Assembly (NCBI GenBank): GCA_028565635.1
Contig: JAOXYB010027779.1
Location: forward strand, 1-15,432
Direction of reading: 5' to 3'
DNA: 15,432 bases
DNA from: Phoronis ovalis
Lineage: Eukaryota > Phoronida > Phoronidae
The position numbers were made by a program, and so were the translations under genes. Below, in pieces: positions 15,361 to 15,432 of this stretch; the first letter of the stretch is position 1, and each line of letters begins with the position of its first letter. Below the pieces are notes generated by a model, which ran no database searches, had not been told where the DNA came from, and worked only from the letters and a program-made list of their open reading frames with translations.

Positions 15361-15432
15361 AAGAGGTCTGCGGGTGCAGACAGATGCCCATCATATGATG
15401 TAGTTTCTGTAGTTGTAAAGCCATCTTTGTAT
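15361..15432 (-). repeat. GC-richer segment at the window edge, probable dispersed repeat
   Basis: The last ~70 bases are clearly richer in G+C than the surrounding intron. On the minus strand they stay open and read DGFTTTETTSYDGHLSAPAD. This is not Dicer protein. The abrupt composition change inside an intron suggests the end of an inserted repeat such as a SINE or transposon tail. Identity is unknown. Confidence 0.3.

Noticed and set aside
1-15432. CRISPR array, bacterial operon, rRNA or tRNA gene
   Set aside because: No regularly spaced identical short repeats with unique spacers apart from the contiguous 97-bp tandem repeat, no Shine-Dalgarno-led operons, and no cloverleaf or rRNA core sequence was recognised. 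The Dicer introns show that this is animal DNA.

Overview
The window looks like AT-rich nuclear DNA of an invertebrate animal, most likely a mollusc. The evidence is interrupted genes with GT-AG introns, an animal Dicer gene whose protein resembles lophotrochozoan Dicer-1, and many decayed mobile-element genes. Species cannot be fixed from the sequence.

Right third (about 11.5-15.4 kb, minus strand): five consecutive exons encode the C-terminal end of Dicer, from the RNase IIIb signature through the dsRNA-binding domain to the stop. Every splice site is GT-AG, all phases join, and there is no internal stop. This is the only clearly intact gene. Its upstream exons lie beyond the right edge. 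One intron holds a ~210 bp element with terminal inverted repeats.

Middle (about 7.5-10.7 kb, plus strand): two decayed mobile-element genes lie head to tail. The first (7537-8385) is a frameshifted copy of a high-copy invertebrate protein family known to me from memory by its GEPG...STGVRG motif. The second (8552-9797) is a gag-protease remnant of a Ty3/gypsy-type element with a CCHC zinc knuckle. It is followed by an Asn-rich open frame with an internal duplication and by short unrecognised open frames.

Left half (about 0.2-7.3 kb, plus strand): a 97-bp tandem repeat carrying CRE palindromes and a nuclear-receptor DR1 site leads into a TATA-containing promoter- or LTR-like segment. A scatter of exon-like islands follows. 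One resembles the P2X7 receptor C-terminal cysteine domain. A basic KGKG exon is present twice. Two islands at 6.1-6.7 kb join in phase across a 97-bp intron. Short blocks are copied between distant places, including one copy (7228-7334) that joins two blocks lying 3 kb apart elsewhere in the window. This half is best read as a decayed or rearranged multi-exon gene or mobile element whose full identity I cannot name.

Dicer and the plus-strand fossils are arranged tail to tail, with about 1 kb of non-coding DNA between them that contains another DR1/CRE-like cluster.
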